Program-made: the position numbers and the translations under genes
Notes under the pieces: model-generated
What the model was told of the DNA's origin: nothing
Seen by the model: the letters and a program-made list of their open reading frames with translations, nothing else
Database searches by the model: none
In this document: piece by piece, positions 35,101 through 44,155 of the stretch
Numbering within the stretch: the stretch's first letter is position 1
Layout of the letters: each line of letters starts with the position of its first letter
NCBI RefSeq assembly: GCF_000003815.2
Contig: NC_049980.1
Coordinates: 8,171,558-8,235,557, forward strand
DNA from: Branchiostoma floridae
Lineage: Eukaryota > Chordata > Leptocardii > Amphioxiformes > Branchiostomatidae
Reading direction: 5' to 3'
DNA length: 64,000 nt

Positions 35101-36562
35101 GCTACCAGAGGGCCCAGCACCTTGAGGACCTGATAAAAGAAATAGTAAGATACAAAAATTTCATGCAACGCCAGACAAACAAAATACAAAGTTTAACCTG
35201 TACTCAAAATGGCCACACTATGTGGAAAGACATTGTCTGTTCTTGGTAAGGACAATATGGAGTTTGGCATTAAGGAAAACCATTAAAGAGTGAGCATCGG
35301 ATATTCTAACTTTGGATGGCTATGCAAATCTAAGACCTCAGCAAATGCTTGGTAGCCTGAGTACCATCCTCTGTAGTGACCACGTGGTTAGCAAGCGAAA
35401 GTCGTGAGCCAGCGGTCACTTCGGAGGATGGTACTCAGGCTAAATGCTTGGGGCTTTGCAATATTTCTCCATAGTTATACAAGTGGAAGTTGTCAGGTAT
35501 GAAAATTGCTGATCATCTGACATCTGATCATTCAGTTCTATGGCCTACATTTGCTAAATCTATAACACATAAGTTTAGTTCCCTGAACATGATCGTATGC
35601 AGATGACCAAATTATAAAAATATAACTAACTGACCTGATGCTCCATGATGCTGGCCACCTCCCTGTTGTCCTGGTCCACCAGTTGCCATGGTGATGTGGC
35701 ATTTGTGTCCATTTGCCATCATCTCTACTTCCTGCATTTCACATGTGTTGGAAATCAAAATGGTACAAGATTTGTTACCAGCTACTTGATTAAATGTGTT
35801 TCTTCCAGTGTCTAGTTAGCTTTGCAATTTTATGTACGTGTAGTTTGATCAACCTCCAGGTTTTCATTCGTTTGGTAATGTTTTATGTACATTCCTATGG
35901 TAATTAAGACACTTCAATGTGAAAATACAAATGGTGACTATAATCATATAATGATAGAGCTAAAAAAAACAAATATCCTCTTCTACAATAATGGGTGGTC
36001 ATTACATGCATCATGAAATGATACCCTTTCTGTATAACTATTAACAGTTGTTATATAACTTACAAAGCTGCATGATCATGCTATATATATATATAAGGAT
36101 GTTCCTGTAGCTCAGATGGTAGCTGCTTCACATACAGATGGGCTCCAGGTTCTATCGGACTAAAACTGGGTCCGGAAAGGGTTACCAATCTAGTTGGAGT
36201 TGCGAGCACCATCTTTCAGAAGGGACATAAAAATTATGGGGGGCCGTTCGAGGATCCAGAGTTGCCTTTCAACAGCATGTTACAATATACAACTGCCAAA
36301 TTACTCTGAGCGAGATGGGTACCTACGTATACTGGATGTAATGATACAACAAGGTGAATAACTATATCAAACGTATACGGACCATGATAGGACTGGTGCT
36401 GCTGTCCCTCAGAGCTCCCAACCTGGCCAACATCTTGTGTCTGAAGATGGTGTCCTCCCCATCACTGCAGTCTACCTCAGCCTGGGTCTCCTGCTGTGAG
36501 TTCTCCACCAGGAAGCACGGCGTGTCATCTCTCTGACTCAAGTCTGGCTGACTCAAGTCCAT
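11018..36562 (-). CDS. TP53BP1: TP53BP1 (53BP1) orthologue, 32 visible coding exons
   Basis: Scaffold protein that reads histone marks at DNA double-strand breaks and favours end joining. Exons, 5' to 3' on the minus strand: 36383-36562, 35635-35731, 35022-35129, 34447-34570, 33890-34011, 33286-33420, 31868-32208, 30194-30299, 29720-29814, 29409-29536, 28095-29202, 27497-27601, 26947-27312, 25704-25860, 24233-24908, 23534-23668, 22673-22984, 22207-22326, 19830-20017, 18420-19321, 17819-17939, 17226-17374, 16630-16711, 16368-16465, 15974-16039, 15667-15831, 13860-13943, 13461-13595, 12760-12980, 12129-12202, 11691-11830, 11018-11202. Each has GT-AG borders, and reading phase is kept at every joint except between 31868-32208 and 30194-30299. 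Visible coding length is ~7.0 kb (~2340 residues), longer than the human protein (1972). Both ends match 53BP1: DDTPCFLVENSQ at the start and EWVIQCLIHSHRVGYTGHAK near the stop. Confidence 0.95.
13860..15831 (-). CDS. TP53BP1: TP53BP1 exons 26-27: basic linker before BRCT1
   Basis: Exon 15667-15831 (TTPRGPQTKRRRVMEE, then TGQTPKPSTSSPVRG) and exon 13860-13943 (AGIMDSPQTQSARRSLRS) join in phase. They carry further NLS-like basic clusters. The 3-kb stretch between them includes a gap and a duplicated segment: 13931-14089 reappears at 15230-15386, including the edge of exon 13860-13943, so the assembly probably holds two haplotypes here. Confidence 0.85.
14090..14899. mobile_element. Left part of a TTA-inserted element
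   Basis: The sequence agccctggtcacaaagcg starts exactly after …agcatgtta (14087-14089 TTA). The duplicated flank at 15381-15386 shows the uninterrupted site agcatgttaccgac. A related end closes the satellite insert near 9411. The right end is lost in the gap 14900-15229. The first ~130 bp is rich in cgtacgat / atcgcaag motifs; where the element stops is not visible. Confidence 0.65.
15974..16039 (-). CDS. TP53BP1: TP53BP1 exon 25: UDR motif and nuclear localisation signal
   Basis: With the last codons of the preceding exon this reads VSASVSLDNLVTGKRKRPG, almost the same as the human UDR (SLDNLV-GKRKR), which binds nucleosomes ubiquitylated on H2A K15. The human residues L1619, N1621 and L1622 are all kept. 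The GKRKR run is also the nuclear localisation signal in human. Confidence 0.92.
16123..16152. repeat. (TAG)n microsatellite
   Basis: Ten or so imperfect TAG/GTA trinucleotides within a TP53BP1 intron. Confidence 0.85.
16368..17939 (-). CDS. TP53BP1: TP53BP1 exons 21-24: tandem Tudor domain
   Basis: Exons 17819-17939, 17226-17374, 16630-16711 and 16368-16465. Tudor 1 reads GARVMALLVSDKHWYPGVIL, then RYLVRFEDEDETTVRPREI. Tudor 2 contains LPVNTAVLASVEDVQDCVYA, GIIRGYHHNGETGEEEYLVE and FNDGSTVR. The C-terminal helix VILNPEQAAAYRAQ parallels human VILSLEQGNRLRE. In human 53BP1 the cage for H4K20me2 is W1495, Y1502, F1519, D1521, Y1523. By ungapped alignment the tyrosine, phenylalanine and aspartate are kept, but W1495 is Leu and Y1523 is Asp. 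See findings. Confidence 0.92.
16872..17179. mobile_element. hAT-like MITE in a TP53BP1 intron
   Basis: Terminal inverted repeats CAGTGCTCAAAATAC (16872-16886) and GTATTTCAAGCACTG (17165-17179) are complementary apart from two bases. CAGTG ends suit the hAT superfamily. No clean 8-bp duplication is seen (taaagatg versus agatgtga share only part). Confidence 0.6.
17501..17700. repeat. Dispersed repeat, copy 1 (~200 bp)
   Basis: The segment from ctttacaaccatccct through ccttgacaaagactgg to tttgtgttgga is repeated at 61923-62130 with scattered changes. A weaker match to its end is at about 27880-27980. No terminal repeats are defined; the class is unknown. Confidence 0.6.
18420..19321 (-). CDS. 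TP53BP1: TP53BP1 exon 20: Ser-rich, Arg/Gly (GAR-like) exon
   Basis: This 902-bp exon has a Ser/Gln-rich start, a dynein light chain (LC8)-like TQT motif (SETGTQTEAAG), repeated basic/acidic clusters, then PRGRTPSGRTRGSPRRRGRR, which corresponds to the human Arg-Gly-rich motif methylated by PRMT1. Near its 3' end TPEIPFQ matches the human SPEIPFQ just ahead of the Tudor domain. Phase is continuous with the next exon. Confidence 0.9.
19830..22326 (-). CDS. TP53BP1: TP53BP1 exons 18-19: oligomerisation region
   Basis: Exon 22207-22326 encodes VRETTITTITETIVKRVITE, and exon 19830-20017 continues EMEEPVVDIEEEVSISPS and ELADISSLSTSASKSSPSS. This aligns with the human oligomerisation domain (VRTIRE..VTRVITD) and its downstream ETEEPIV..GDISSFSSKASS, so the self-association module needed for focus formation is present. 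The ~2.2-kb intron between them holds two diverged tandem-repeat arrays. Confidence 0.9.
20133..20190. repeat. (CA)n microsatellite
   Basis: A run of about 16 CA dinucleotides continuing into CACACT variants, within the intron between the exons at 19830-20017 and 22207-22326. Confidence 0.9.
20677..21290. repeat. Diverged tandem repeat (~110-185-bp spacing)
   Basis: Five copies of a block centred on caagaatggactcttccag followed by caccccatgtaaaattgca occur near 20691, 20877, 20986, 21120 and 21250. The copies are degenerate and unevenly spaced. They sit in a TP53BP1 intron. Confidence 0.75.
21510..22120. repeat. Diverged ~160-bp tandem repeat with a hairpin end
   Basis: Copies of aaatttcaggtcatttggtt start near 21518, 21684, 21843 and, more degenerate, 21990. 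The right end carries a hairpin (tatttcaccatacc / ggtatggctgaaata, about 22082-22114). The structure suggests a mobile element with internal repeats, but the family is unrecognised. Confidence 0.65.
22673..25860 (-). CDS. TP53BP1: TP53BP1 exons 14-17: disordered central region
   Basis: Exons 25704-25860, 24233-24908, 23534-23668 and 22673-22984, all in phase. The content is low complexity: acidic clusters (SSSEEDDAPGP), basic clusters (VTKKRKRSP, DRRKRRHVV, PPRKRVKID) that could serve as nuclear localisation signals, and TP sites. No folded domain is recognised. An hAT-like MITE (24974-25286) lies in the intron between the first two exons. Confidence 0.85.
24974..25286. mobile_element. hAT-like MITE
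   Basis: Ends CAGGGTTGGAC (24974) and GTCCAACCCTG (to 25286) form an 11-bp perfect inverted repeat. The interior has repeated acttgccc motifs. CAGGG termini are typical of hAT elements. Flanking 8-mers do not match, so the target duplication is decayed. Confidence 0.7.
26084..26678. mobile_element. TTA-duplicating element nested in another repeat
   Basis: Ends agcccccttcacacg and cgtgtgaaggccct are imperfect inverted repeats, flanked by TTA at 26081-26083 and 26679-26681. The interrupted host repeat (gggcaattctgact…aggtgttgttgc-TTA-cag) has an uninterrupted relative at about 61194-61311, which proves the insertion. Internally the element is dense in cgaat/attcg motifs and contains a second inverted pair near 26086-26125 and 26519-26556. 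Confidence 0.8.
26947..27601 (-). CDS. TP53BP1: TP53BP1 exons 12-13: PFHLALPKDG motif
   Basis: Exons 27497-27601 and 26947-27312. The segment PFHLALPKDGGLFRPIATT, PPLMKATRPRLPRHSTPV matches the human block PFHFTLPKEG..TPPL..KRHSTP, a strongly conserved linear stretch. Downstream text is Thr/Pro/Ser-rich and ends with LQMRMG, comparable to the human LRMKL stretch. Phase is continuous with both neighbouring exons. Confidence 0.9.
28095..29202 (-). CDS. TP53BP1: TP53BP1 exon 11: large acidic exon
   Basis: This 1108-bp exon begins DLLAPGPDGEGPSG. It is rich in Glu, Asp, Ser and SQ/TQ pairs. A helical-looking patch LKQTLDFLKGMFPSLDEDIL followed by AAIEQLLEMSQG resembles a CUE-type ubiquitin-binding fold (MFP … LL pattern), which I do not recall in vertebrate 53BP1; this is a hypothesis from pattern only. 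The rest is predicted to be disordered. Confidence 0.85.
29409..30299 (-). CDS. TP53BP1: TP53BP1 exons 8-10: conserved N-terminal block
   Basis: Exons 30194-30299, 29720-29814 and 29409-29536. The reading VLSTPAENLGCLQLSGEPML, VQDTS, then ISPSPEAYGHTPHIIPSSPT follows the human segment that contains LQLSG..LVQDS..SPDAF..PFIVPSSPTE, one of the few ordered matches in the N-terminal half. SQ pairs (AQSQQE, QWSQ) follow. Phase is continuous among these exons. Confidence 0.9.
30775..30905. mobile_element. Same TA-flanked MITE, one end only
   Basis: The segment from ttattggtcaatttcctaat to gccgcgtgagaaaggtg is the end of the element at 46849-47242. It is followed by TA and by a duplicate of the sequence that follows the TA at 30499-30500. 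Confidence 0.75.
30990..31490. other. Scaffold gap beside a duplicated segment
   Basis: 501 N. The 82 bp immediately left of it (30908-30989) repeat 30501-30582 with a single difference. The phase break in TP53BP1 between 30300 and 31867 makes this the likely place of a missing exon whose length is 3n+1. Confidence 0.9.
31868..32208 (-). CDS. TP53BP1: TP53BP1 exon 7: SPKK/SPRK-repeat basic region
   Basis: The first half is Ser/Thr-rich. The second half is strongly basic with repeated S/T-P-basic motifs: KKSPRKTPIKSPRK, then VSPLKGKTKSPKKSPHKSPR and ESPMKARRR. Such motifs in histone H1 and sperm histones bind the DNA minor groove and are CDK targets. The exon joins upstream in phase but ends in phase 0, whereas the next visible exon needs one extra base, so at least one exon is not visible between them. 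Confidence 0.85.
32294..32393. mobile_element. Hairpin MITE, family H, copy 1
   Basis: Arms tagcctgactaccatcctcc and ggaggatggtactcgagcta flank an inner gagccagaggtcac. Relatives are at 34095-34199 and 35353-35442. Confidence 0.7.
33074..33260. mobile_element. ~190-bp MITE, family T, copy 1
   Basis: Starts tactgcaaatgccttttaag and ends with ttacagta. The start is nearly the same as the reverse complement of the right end of the copy at 57645-57837 (tactgtaaatacctttaag). Another relative is at 37721-37908. Confidence 0.65.
33286..34011 (-). CDS. TP53BP1: TP53BP1 exons 5-6: disordered N-terminal region
   Basis: Exons 33890-34011 and 33286-33420 are in phase with both neighbours. They encode LPGLVRPIPSIVTPVKVIPV and an acidic Ser-rich stretch with ESEGLGGLSEAST. 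No domain is recognised. The intron between them carries the truncated LINE copy (33557-33878), whose tail ends about 11 bp from the exon border. Confidence 0.85.
33557..33878 (+). pseudogene. 5'-truncated LINE 3' end in a TP53BP1 intron
   Basis: This segment repeats the last ~50 codons plus 3' UTR of the element at 1431-2595 (gaacttgagcctggtgtgg, then gtcgcccccatatgtccttg, ending cagtacagaaagaagaag). It lies in antisense orientation to TP53BP1. The coding part carries small deletions and is not open over the full length. Confidence 0.85.
34095..34199. mobile_element. Hairpin MITE, family H, copy 2
   Basis: The right half gagccagcagtcactataga followed by ggatggtactcaggct matches the copy at 35353-35442; the left half (gtaccattttccgtactgacc) is strongly diverged. 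Confidence 0.6.
34447..35731 (-). CDS. TP53BP1: TP53BP1 exons 2-4: Gly-rich then acidic linker
   Basis: Exons 35635-35731, 35022-35129 and 34447-34570 join in phase. They encode a Gly/Gln-rich stretch (GGPGQQGGGQHHGASG, then poly-Gly) followed by an acidic run (GDGGDDDDNDNEEEGAG) and a Ser/Thr-rich end. I recall no counterpart of the Gly-rich part in vertebrate 53BP1. It is predicted to be disordered. A 100-N gap lies just 3' of the middle exon and falls in an intron. Confidence 0.8.
35353..35442. mobile_element. Hairpin MITE, family H, copy 3 (near perfect)
   Basis: TAGCCTGAGTACCATCCTC (35353-35371) and GAGGATGGTACTCAGGCTA (35424-35442) are perfect complements; an inner pair AGTGACC/GGTCACT extends the stem after a 3-base mismatch. 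Its regularity suggests recent insertion. Confidence 0.8.
36094..36335 (+). mobile_element. tRNA-derived SINE (probable)
   Basis: The head has an A-box-like tagctcagatggtag and, ~35 bp on, a B-box-like ggttctatc, spaced as in a tRNA gene. This is followed by a non-tRNA body containing cagaagggacataaaaat. The tRNA part cannot fold into a complete functional tRNA by eye. It lies in the first coding intron of TP53BP1. Confidence 0.5.
36383..36562 (-). CDS. TP53BP1: TP53BP1 exon 1 (coding): N-terminus
   Basis: The start ATG is at 36560-36562, followed by MDLSQPDLSQRDDTPCFLV and ENSQQETQAE. This parallels the human N-terminus (D-x-S-Q-x-DTPC..EDSQ) and includes several SQ/TQ pairs, the class of site phosphorylated by ATM. 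The exon ends in phase 0 at a GTCCGT donor. An acceptor (cttctag) lies 11 bp upstream of the ATG, so the 5' UTR is spliced. This start is the only ATG giving the conserved N-terminus in this frame. Confidence 0.9.
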
Positions 36563-36752
36563 GTTCACACAGACTAGAAGTAGTTAAAGGCACCTGATTA
36601 TAAGCCATGCATACTTCTGTTATTTTCAAAAATATCATCCATACTCCAAACCTAAAATTCCTAGCAAGCTGTACTGTATGTATGATCCCGTGAATAATGG
36701 TTCGTTCCAAACGAAATATCGTTACGATCACGCGTATAATACCTTCATGTAA

Positions 36753-36830
36753 TCGTGTAGCATGTCCACGTCCACCGGCTCCAGCGCGTCTGTTGTTTTG
36801 ACGCGTGTTACGACGCAGGTAAAAGGATTA
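36753..36830 (-). other. Possible TP53BP1 5' untranslated exon
   Basis: A minus-strand donor (atgaag|gtatta) at 36752/36753 follows a stretch that is open in one frame. Spliced to the acceptor 11 bp before the TP53BP1 ATG, that frame would stop, so it would act as leader sequence with a short upstream frame. The transcription start is unknown and the call is tentative. Confidence 0.3.
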
Positions 36831-36867
36831 AATCATCGGCAACTCAAACAACAAGACTTCCCGCCAC

Positions 36868-36887
36868 AAACATGCCTGGGCATGTCT
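36868..36887. promoter_or_regulatory. Perfect p53 response-element consensus
   Basis: AAACATGCCTGGGCATGTCT matches RRRCWWGYYY twice in tandem with no spacer and no mismatch. It lies about 300 bp upstream of the TP53BP1 ATG and about 70 bp left of the gap that probably contains RPS6 exon 1. Binding is inferred from the consensus only. Confidence 0.7.
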
Positions 36888-36925
36888 GAAAGTTGAAAGG
36901 TCATTGGTTGTTTCTACTTCCTGGG

Positions 36926-36934
36926 TATAAAAAT
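36926..36934 (+). promoter_or_regulatory. TATA-like element, RPS6 side
   Basis: TATAAAAAT lies 25-30 bp left of the 100-N gap in which RPS6 exon 1 is expected. Position is suggestive; nothing else supports it. Confidence 0.3.
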
Positions 36935-36959
36935 ATCTATATTCCAATGCATCTTTACT

Positions 36960-37059
36960 NNNNNNNNNNNNNNNNNNNNNNNNNNNNNNNNNNNNNNNNN
37001 NNNNNNNNNNNNNNNNNNNNNNNNNNNNNNNNNNNNNNNNNNNNNNNNNNNNNNNNNNN
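36960..37059. other. 100-N gap, probable site of RPS6 exon 1
   Basis: RPS6 genes start with a very short coding exon, and no ATG-AAG followed by a donor is visible between 36760 and 37520. The promoter-like elements at 36868 and 36926 point into the gap. Confidence 0.5.
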
Positions 37060-37520
37060 TGCTTTAAGTGATAGGATGAGGTGGATTGTGTCGTGTCGTC
37101 GGTTCGGTATTGCAATATCGTCCTCAGATGACTGCCACAGTGTGTAGATTTGCACACGAAATCCACGTTTGACTGGGAAAATGTAACTGTTACGAAAGTT
37201 ACGGATCAGAATTTTTGGTTTATAAAAGTACATGTTGATCGTCTCGCGCTACCGTGCTTTGTTTTGAGTCTGAATAGTGACAAATTATCAAGTTATGAAT
37301 TATTTGTTGCAACATGATGAGGGAGGGGGGTTGGAACTTGTATGACTACGTAGTACATATGATGAGATACAGATAATCTATTCGGAACAGTTTCTGTTGC
37401 CTTGTGTGCCATGCAGGTGTACCTATGAATCAGAAGCTTGTCTTATGTTGTGATCATGTTTATAATTATACCCTGATTATGTTAATAACTTATCTTTGTC
37501 ATAATTATTACTATATCTAG

Positions 37521-40005
<2,485 letters not shown>

Positions 40006-40044
40006 GTGTGCAAAACAATATATAGATCCCTCCAATGGGAGAAC

Positions 40045-40050
40045 AATAAA
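40045..40050 (+). terminator. RPS6 polyadenylation signal
   Basis: AATAAA 39 bp after the RPS6 stop codon, as expected for the very short 3' UTR of ribosomal protein genes. Confidence 0.8.
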
Positions 40051-41532
40051 CTTGAAAACATGTCTTAAAAGAAGTCTTGTGTTTCTTGTGTGTTTACCTT
40101 GCAAGGATAATTGGGGTAGTGATTAAAAACCTAGCTAATTTTTAGCAACTTTTGGACAACACCCCTGATACTGACTCCCAAATTGTCGTCATAGTTGAAA
40201 AATGTTTCTCTTCAGTAAGTACAACTAAGTGTTTAGACAGGAATTTCTTACTATAGAAAGTTACTAGAAATTTGTGACAATGATGGATTAAACTGAGGAA
40301 GCCAGTTTGAATATTTAGTCACAAAATTCTTTGAGAAACACTGTCAATTAAAATAAATAGTATCATTGTCAACTATATTGTTTGGGAAGGAATACCTTGT
40401 ACAGTATTCACCTTGTGAATTGCTAGGAGGTGCACTCGTGCCAAAAATAATGTGCCTACCAATGATGCCCCTATCGTACCATTTTCCTCTGTGCTTTGTA
40501 TGAGAGTTGTGTACATTGCATTGGGTCCAGTACTCCAATTCTTAAGTTAAGAAATCATTTCGTGGCTGGCATTTCTATAACAAAATTGATGTTACAGAGC
40601 AAAATGCTGGCTTACAGAAAAAAGGCATTTTATTGACTTTCCTTGGTTTCAACAAGTTAAGTTCATAAGATGCATGGCAGAGTTCACCTAAGTCTCAGAA
40701 AACAACCACTGTCAACACAATCTCATGAAAATACAGATAATGACCAGCCTCAACAAGAATTGTGACACCAATGATTAAAGAGAACTTCTCTTATTTTACC
40801 AATACTGTATCTATTATCCTCTTGTGATTTAGATTTGGTCTGGAGGGCCTTTTGCACCAAAATGGGTTATTTTTGTAGCCCGTGACAATCCCCCAGTAGT
40901 TGGCAATCCCCCCTACCTCATTCTCTACTAAAAAGTGCTAAGTTCTGATACAGGCCAGGAAGTAATAGGGTAATGAATGTTGAATGCTTGACATTCATGT
41001 AATCAATTTACACTCTATATTATTGGATCATTGGATGTTTGTTTTTTCCTGTCTAAAGTTTCGGCTTCGTAATCAAAATATTTTTTAATCTTATTGTACA
41101 TCTATTCAAAGGAGACGTCAGTTCAACAATCCTTTCTGTCCTACCCACTACTCTCCTCCATGCAGTAGTTATGCCTTCTTTAGATTGCAGTAAAGATCTA
41201 TTTGATAGTGTATTCTGAAATGGTCTTTGGATGGAGAGCGTTTCCAGTCAAGAAAGTGTTTCCAGTCAAGAAATCATTTCTGTGCAAGACATGTACCATA
41301 TGCACCACTGAAGTACAAAATAACTTTTTTTCAGCATTACAGTACAACCCTTAAACAACAGTAGAATGTAGATCATTCTCAGTCAGCACATCATCTTTGT
41401 CTTGAAGAACCTTAGCTTTTGTGGTTTCTGGCTTGGTCACTTAAGTCAAGTGGTAAAAGTGTACGTTAAAGTTGTTTTTTTGTCAGAGACTAGGAGATCA
41501 AAGTCTTATGTTTGGCCAAAACCATACGGTAA

Positions 41533-41877
41533 GGCCATGTTGATTTGACTATTTAAATGACATCCTCTGGGAACCCCAAATTGATCCAAGCATGCAAATT
41601 CTGCCCCCAAAAAAGTTATGAAATCTAAGCAGTCAGGAAGGTTGAACAGATGACCAAACAAAATGTTGTTCATTTTTGTTCTTTCACATCTTAGACCTTT
41701 GAATCAACGTGGGCATTCTTTGACATTAAAATGTTTTTTGATCTGCAGCAGACATGTGTATTTGCTTATTTTGCAGCTACCTTTTTATGATTACAACATT
41801 GTTAAAAACTTTTTTCGGAAATGGTCAAAAATTAATGCTCGCACAGATGTCATCCATGTTATCAAATCAATATGGCC
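41533..41877. mobile_element. PIF/Harbinger-type MITE, copy 2
   Basis: GGCCATGTTGATTTGA … TCAAATCAATATGGCC ends, flanked by TAA at 41530-41532 and 41878-41880. Internal blocks (tcaggaaggtt, tttttgttctttcacatctt, cagatgtcatccat) match copy 1 at 404-769. Confidence 0.8.
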
Positions 41878-42562
41878 TAAGTTGACATAAAAGAAATGTT
41901 TAGCAAGAACCATTTGCTGCGTATTACTCTCCAATTGTACATGGGGCAGTTCCTCTGTGATGCACTGTCCCTTTGAAACACTTAACAGCAATCGTCCTCG
42001 GTGTCAGGAAATTTGGTGCCATGCATAGTACAAAGTGATTGACATTGGTACAGAAAACACTTCCATCAACATTATATACAATTACTGATATATATTCAGC
42101 TATGCCTCTGCACAGAAAGCCACTTTGGTTACTTGTAATCAAATACAGTGAACATAGGTAGATTGTACATTGAAAAACATGCAAGTTACATATGAGACCA
42201 AAATTTGAAACACTTAACCCACATGATGTCAAACCTGCTAAAAACTTCAATACATCAACAATTCACAGCCTTTCAACAGTAAATGTATATACAATATTTC
42301 CACTGGCTTGTTCAGCCACAAAAAAGACTATAGCTCTTATTTCAGTCATTACTGCAAACCTGAGTATTGTAAAGCATGAGCAAAGTGCAGACAGGTATCA
42401 TTTAGATATGGCAAAGCTGTCAATTTGGTGAGATCATTTTTTTCCAAAACATGACAACTCAGGAAAATCTAACATCAAACATTTTTCCCATTTTGGTAAT
42501 GTTAGTTCACCACTATTCCCAGGGTAACCTATATCCATTGTTTTTATAAATGAGGAATGGTG

Positions 42563-42659
42563 TAAAGGGATATCAAGTCCATCAGGCAGTGGTTTCAAAT
42601 TGCAATATTTTTAAGATACTGCAATTTGAAAACCACTGTCCATTGGCTTGATATCTTTA
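42563..42659. repeat. ~97-bp hairpin
   Basis: taaagggatatcaagtcc…cagtggtttcaaattgcaa pairs with tgcaatttgaaaaccactgt…ggcttgatatcttta almost throughout, with small bulges and a short loop. It could be a tiny MITE or a foldable transcript. Confidence 0.7.
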
Positions 42660-44155
42660 GATACACTCTTCTCAAAAAAGATAAAGGTTACCATGTGGAT
42701 GAACTCATGCCTTGAATACAAAAATTGTTGGAGTACCAAGTATATGTTTTACAGGGTAAACAAATGTATAGCGACTTGTGTGTTTGAAAAAATTACTTTT
42801 TCATATCACCGGTAGAGAAAAATCTGTCTTGGATGGTCAAACTAATTCTACTTCAATTCAGAGCTACTTTTCAAAAGGACCTGTACATCTGAATATCTCT
42901 CCTCATCCATTGTAAATCTACATTGTTCTCCTGGAACTAGTCAAATATGAAAACTAATAGTTATGTATCAGACTTAAATCGTGGGCGAGACATACCCCTC
43001 AACTGGATGTCTCCCCTTCTTCAACTTTACAAAGTAGTACATGTATTTACAACATCATCTTCTTCTCAGATGTGATTTAACACATTTGTGTGGTCGGCAA
43101 TGTTGACCAACTGTCCAGGCCTCACCACAGATCAGTGCTGAAGAAGTTCAAAGTCAAATGCTGTACACGGCAATGAGGAGTAACCTGTACTTGTCACACA
43201 AATAATGTACAGAAATGTACAGTACTTCCTCACGTACAATTCACACGAGTGCAACCAACAATGCATTTTCCATCAATTTTCTTAAACAAAGACATAAAAA
43301 GAAAAATGAGCCCTGTTAACTACTCAACACATGGTGAAAGATTTCCCTTAAAGCCATACAAGTCCACTGTAATGTTTAAAAGTTGAATACCATTACTGGA
43401 CATGTACAACGTGTGGATACTCAACTTGTGATGTTATTATATGGAAGAATCATAGTCTCTAAGCTGCATAGCAATTGTTCTGGTACATTCATAGTGCATG
43501 TGAAAAATTGTGACGGTTTTGGTCCGAGCCAAACGACAATGTGGTCACGAACGATGAAACACTTTTGAAGGTATATCACCATGTCTGAAAATGGGCTTTG
43601 CATGAGTACAGGTACAGATAATGACATGTCCAGAAGCTCTCTGTTGAATACAAGATTGTGCAATGATTATCTTGCCTAGGATACTCCTGTACGTACTATT
43701 TGTCAAATGGATGCTTCCAGGCACCATTTTTTAGAATAATCTTACATACAGGTACATCACTTGGAGTACATTTGGACTGGTGGAAGTCAACTTTTCTGCA
43801 GCCCCCATGTAATTTACATTAGAAGCAAAAAGTAGAGGAGTATCTATTGTAAGAAATGGCTAAGATTGCTAACAAACCCTAAGCTTCCTTTTTTTCTTCA
43901 TCTGTTGGAATTTTCCTGGAACTTCACTCTTCGTAGTGCACACAGTGGTGTGTGGTGCACACAACTCTCCTGAGTTGCAGCATACCAAAGAGCCTCGTAA
44001 GTTAAACCAACAGGAGTTCCTGGACCCTGGGGTGAAGTACCCGCGATCTCTGCCTCCGCTGCTGATGAGGACCCCCGTACTGCACTGCTGAGAAGAGTTG
44101 CTAGGTGGCATCAGGGAGAATTAAGGCAACTTCTTGTGTCCAATTCCAGAGAAAT

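Larger units (their letters stand above)
40051..44155. other. Noncoding stretch between RPS6 and CIB2 stop codons
   Basis: The two genes converge here. The right part probably includes the CIB2 3' UTR, but no clear minus-strand polyadenylation signal was settled on. The stretch contains the second PIF/Harbinger-type MITE (41533-41877) and a hairpin (42563-42659). No coding homology was recognised. Confidence 0.5.

Noticed and set aside
36094..36170. A functional tRNA gene
   Set aside because: A- and B-box-like sequences are present but the acceptor and T-arm pairing fail, and a SINE-like body follows.
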